A program made the position numbers and the translations under genes. A DNA stretch of 64,000 nucleotides, taken from contig JBDXCV010000011.1 of assembly GCA_039980135.1 (NCBI GenBank), forward strand, positions 1 through 64,000, in the 5' to 3' direction. The notes beneath the pieces are model-generated. The model did not search any database. It saw nothing but the letters and a program-made list of their open reading frames with translations, and had not been told where the DNA came from. The number at the start of each line of letters is the position of its first letter. Within the stretch, counting starts at the first letter, position 1. Shown in pieces: positions 62,347 through 64,000 of this stretch. Source of the DNA: Alphaproteobacteria bacterium (GTDB lineage Bacteria; Pseudomonadota; Alphaproteobacteria; UBA6615).

Positions 62347-63221
62347 TGTCAGCCAGCGCGGCCTGGAAGATCGAACTCTTTGTGCCGTCGGCGGCGCATG
62401 ATGCGTTTTCCGATGGCCTGGATCTCTTCGCGGACGTCATCAGCCTGTTTCCCATCGAGGGCACAGGCGAGACCCGGATCACGGGTTATGGCGCCGATGC
62501 ACCCGATGAGGCGGGCCTTGCGGCGGCGCTGGCGGATGTGGCCGGCCATGCCGGTGTGCCGTCCCCCGCGGTACATGTTGTCTGGCTGCCGAATGTGGAT
62601 TGGGTGGCGGAGAACCAGGCGAGCTTTGCACCGGTCCGGGCCGGGCGTTTCTACATTCATGATTCGGACCACATGGATCCCCCGCCTGCCGGTGCGGTGC
62701 CGATCCGGGTGGATGCCGCGACCGCCTTTGGCACCGGCCATCACGGTACGACCCGGGGCTGCCTTGAGGCGCTCGACCGGTTGATTTGGGCCGGGCTGCC
62801 GTCCGCGCCGATCCTCGATCTCGGTTGCGGGACCGGAATATTGGGCATCGGCGCCGCCAAGGCCATGCGGGTTCGGGTGATCGCATCGGACATCGATCCC
62901 ATTGCCGTAGCCAAGGCGCGCGAGAATGTGCGTCTGAATGGTGTTGCGGCCTTTGTGCGGGCCTATGAAAGCCGGGGTCTCGATGCGGTTGCGGTGCGCC
63001 GGCACGGGCCGTTCGGGCTGGTCCTGGCAAATATTCTCGCGCGACCGCTGGAGCGCCTTGCGCCATTGATTGCCGCCCATCGCGCACCTGGCGCACCGGT
63101 GATTTTGTCCGGCCTGCTCCGCGAACAGGAGCCACAGGTCATCGCCGCCTACCGGCGCGCGGGACTGTTCTTGCGTGCGCGCATTCATCACGACGAATGG
63201 TCGACGCTGATCTGCCGCTAG
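62346..63221 (+). CDS. prmA: Ribosomal protein L11 methyltransferase
   Basis: 291 residues: N-terminal substrate-recognition domain (NVDWVAENQASFAPVRAGRFYIHDS) and class I methyltransferase domain with AFGTGHHGTTRGCLEAL, ILDLGCGTGILGIGAAK and the NILARPL motif. Trimethylates L11 with SAM. GTG start overlapping uvrD; convergent, with a four-base overlap, with the GMC oxidoreductase gene. Confidence 0.88.
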   Translation: MSASAAWKIELFVPSAAHDAFSDGLDLFADVISLFPIEGTGETRITGYGADAPDEAGLAAALADVAGHAGVPSPAVHVVWLPNVDWVAENQASFAPVRAGRFYIHDSDHMDPPPAGAVPIRVDAATAFGTGHHGTTRGCLEALDRLIWAGLPSAPILDLGCGTGILGIGAAKAMRVRVIASDIDPIAVAKARENVRLNGVAAFVRAYESRGLDAVAVRRHGPFGLVLANILARPLERLAPLIAAHRAPGAPVILSGLLREQEPQVIAAYRRAGLFLRARIHHDEWSTLICR

Positions 63222-64000
63222 GCGGCCCGTTCTTTCGCTTTTTGCCCGCCGCGCCGATCCTCGCGGATCATGTCCGCTGCCTTCTCTGCGATCATGATCA
63301 CGGGCGAATTCGTGTTGCCGCTGGTGATGGTCGGCATGACCGACGCGTCAACGATACGAAGGCCTCCAATGCCGTGGACACGCAGCCGCTCGTCCACGAC
63401 GGCACCCGGGTCATCACCCATCCTAGCGGTCCCGACCGGGTGGAAGATGGTCGTCGCGATGTCCCCCGCCGCCTTGGCCAGCTCGGTGTCGCTCTGGATT
63501 TCAGGGCCGGGCTTGAACTCCTCGGGTGCATATCTGGCCATGGCCGGCTGGGCGATGATGTTGCGGGTTAGCCGGATCGCATCGACGGCAACCCGGCGGT
63601 CGGCCCCGGTCGAGAGATAGTTGGGCCGGATCGACGGTTTCTCGCCGGCCTTCTCGCTTTTGATATGCACGGAACCCCGGCTCTCGGGGCGCAGGTTGCA
63701 CACGCTCGCGGTGAAGGCGGGGAAGGGGTGCAGCGGCTCGCCGAATTTTTCCAGGGTCAGGGGCTGCACGTGATATTGCAGATTCGGGAACTCGAGGGAC
63801 GGATCCGACTTGGCGAACGCCCCGAGCTGCGAGGGTGCCATCGACATGGGTCCGGAGCGTTTGAACAGATACTCCAGTGCGATACCCATCTTGCCGAGAA
63901 GCTTGTTCGCCCGTTCGTTCAGAGTTTCGACGCCGGTGACCTTGTAGGCACAGCGGACCTGCAGATGGTCCTGCAAATTCTCGCCGACCCCGGGCAATGC
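63218..64000 (-). CDS. GMC family FAD oxidoreductase (choline/alcohol dehydrogenase type), partial
   Basis: The C-terminal 260 residues are visible; the frame runs off the right edge, so the FAD-binding N-terminus is outside. Family marks: PGVGENLQDHL, the active-site His in FHPVGTARMG with the Asn in GNTNSPVIMIAEKAAD, and RIVDASVMPTITSGNTN. Members oxidise choline, glucose or long-chain alcohols. The exact substrate cannot be told. Confidence 0.85.
   Translation of the reverse strand, partial: ALPGVGENLQDHLQVRCAYKVTGVETLNERANKLLGKMGIALEYLFKRSGPMSMAPSQLGAFAKSDPSLEFPNLQYHVQPLTLEKFGEPLHPFPAFTASVCNLRPESRGSVHIKSEKAGEKPSIRPNYLSTGADRRVAVDAIRLTRNIIAQPAMARYAPEEFKPGPEIQSDTELAKAAGDIATTIFHPVGTARMGDDPGAVVDERLRVHGIGGLRIVDASVMPTITSGNTNSPVIMIAEKAADMIREDRRGGQKAKERAA

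Noticed and set aside
1-64000. CRISPR array, rRNA genes, insertion sequences
   Set aside because: I saw no regularly spaced repeats with unique spacers, no rRNA-like stretch and no transposase-like protein.

Overview
The window is GC-rich, densely coded chromosomal DNA that looks alphaproteobacterial, probably Rhodospirillales-like. Support comes from a methionine synthase split over two genes behind a SahR-type ArsR-methyltransferase regulator, a DUF1127 protein, GcvA-type LysR regulators, QueF/QueG, MlaA/MlaC, and REP-like palindromes of the kind common in this class. The genus is not resolved from the sequence alone.

Left part (1-12.7 kb): the 3' part of a large RTX/VCBS secreted protein, followed by a tRNA 3'-end-like remnant with a terminator hairpin; a TauE/SafE permease; two tandem peroxiredoxin-like genes that each carry an in-frame UGA at codon 83 in a UxxC motif, followed by a SECIS-like hairpin; a short LOV photoreceptor; an acyl-CoA synthetase; a flavin reductase-like protein; five REP-like palindromes; a SthA-type transhydrogenase and a flavin monooxygenase.

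Middle part (12.7-40 kb): an IclR regulator with a two-subunit ThDP decarboxylase and a hydroxyisobutyrate-dehydrogenase-like reductase. A seven-gene minus-strand operon follows (luciferase-like oxidoreductase, 2OG-Fe(II) oxygenase, crotonase-like protein, B12-dependent acyl-CoA mutase large and small subunits, class III CoA transferase, MeaB GTPase), diverging from a citryl-CoA-lyase-like gene and a phenylacetate-CoA-ligase-like gene. Then come PEBP and LpxR-like proteins, the queuosine genes queA-queF-queG, a cupin, a double-YCII protein, ettA, mlaA-mlaC, and the methionine-cycle operon sahR-metF-metH(N)-metH(C).

Right part (40-64 kb): a nine-gene minus-strand operon that looks like uptake and ring-opening catabolism of a pyrimidine-like N-heterocycle (hydantoinase A/B, NitT/TauT-type ABC transporter, amidase, barbiturase/cyanuric-acid amidohydrolase family enzyme, flavin monooxygenase, cytosine-deaminase-like amidohydrolase). 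A LysR regulator lies upstream with a perfect palindrome in the promoter gap. Next are a DUF1127 protein, a GcvA-like regulator, metY, a diguanylate cyclase, a ClC channel, a DegP-like protein that has lost its catalytic His and Asp, uvrD, prmA and the 3' part of a GMC oxidoreductase.

The three observations most worth following are the tandem UGA-containing selenoprotein pair, the heterocycle-degradation operon, and the acyl-CoA mutase operon with its unusual oxygenase partners.
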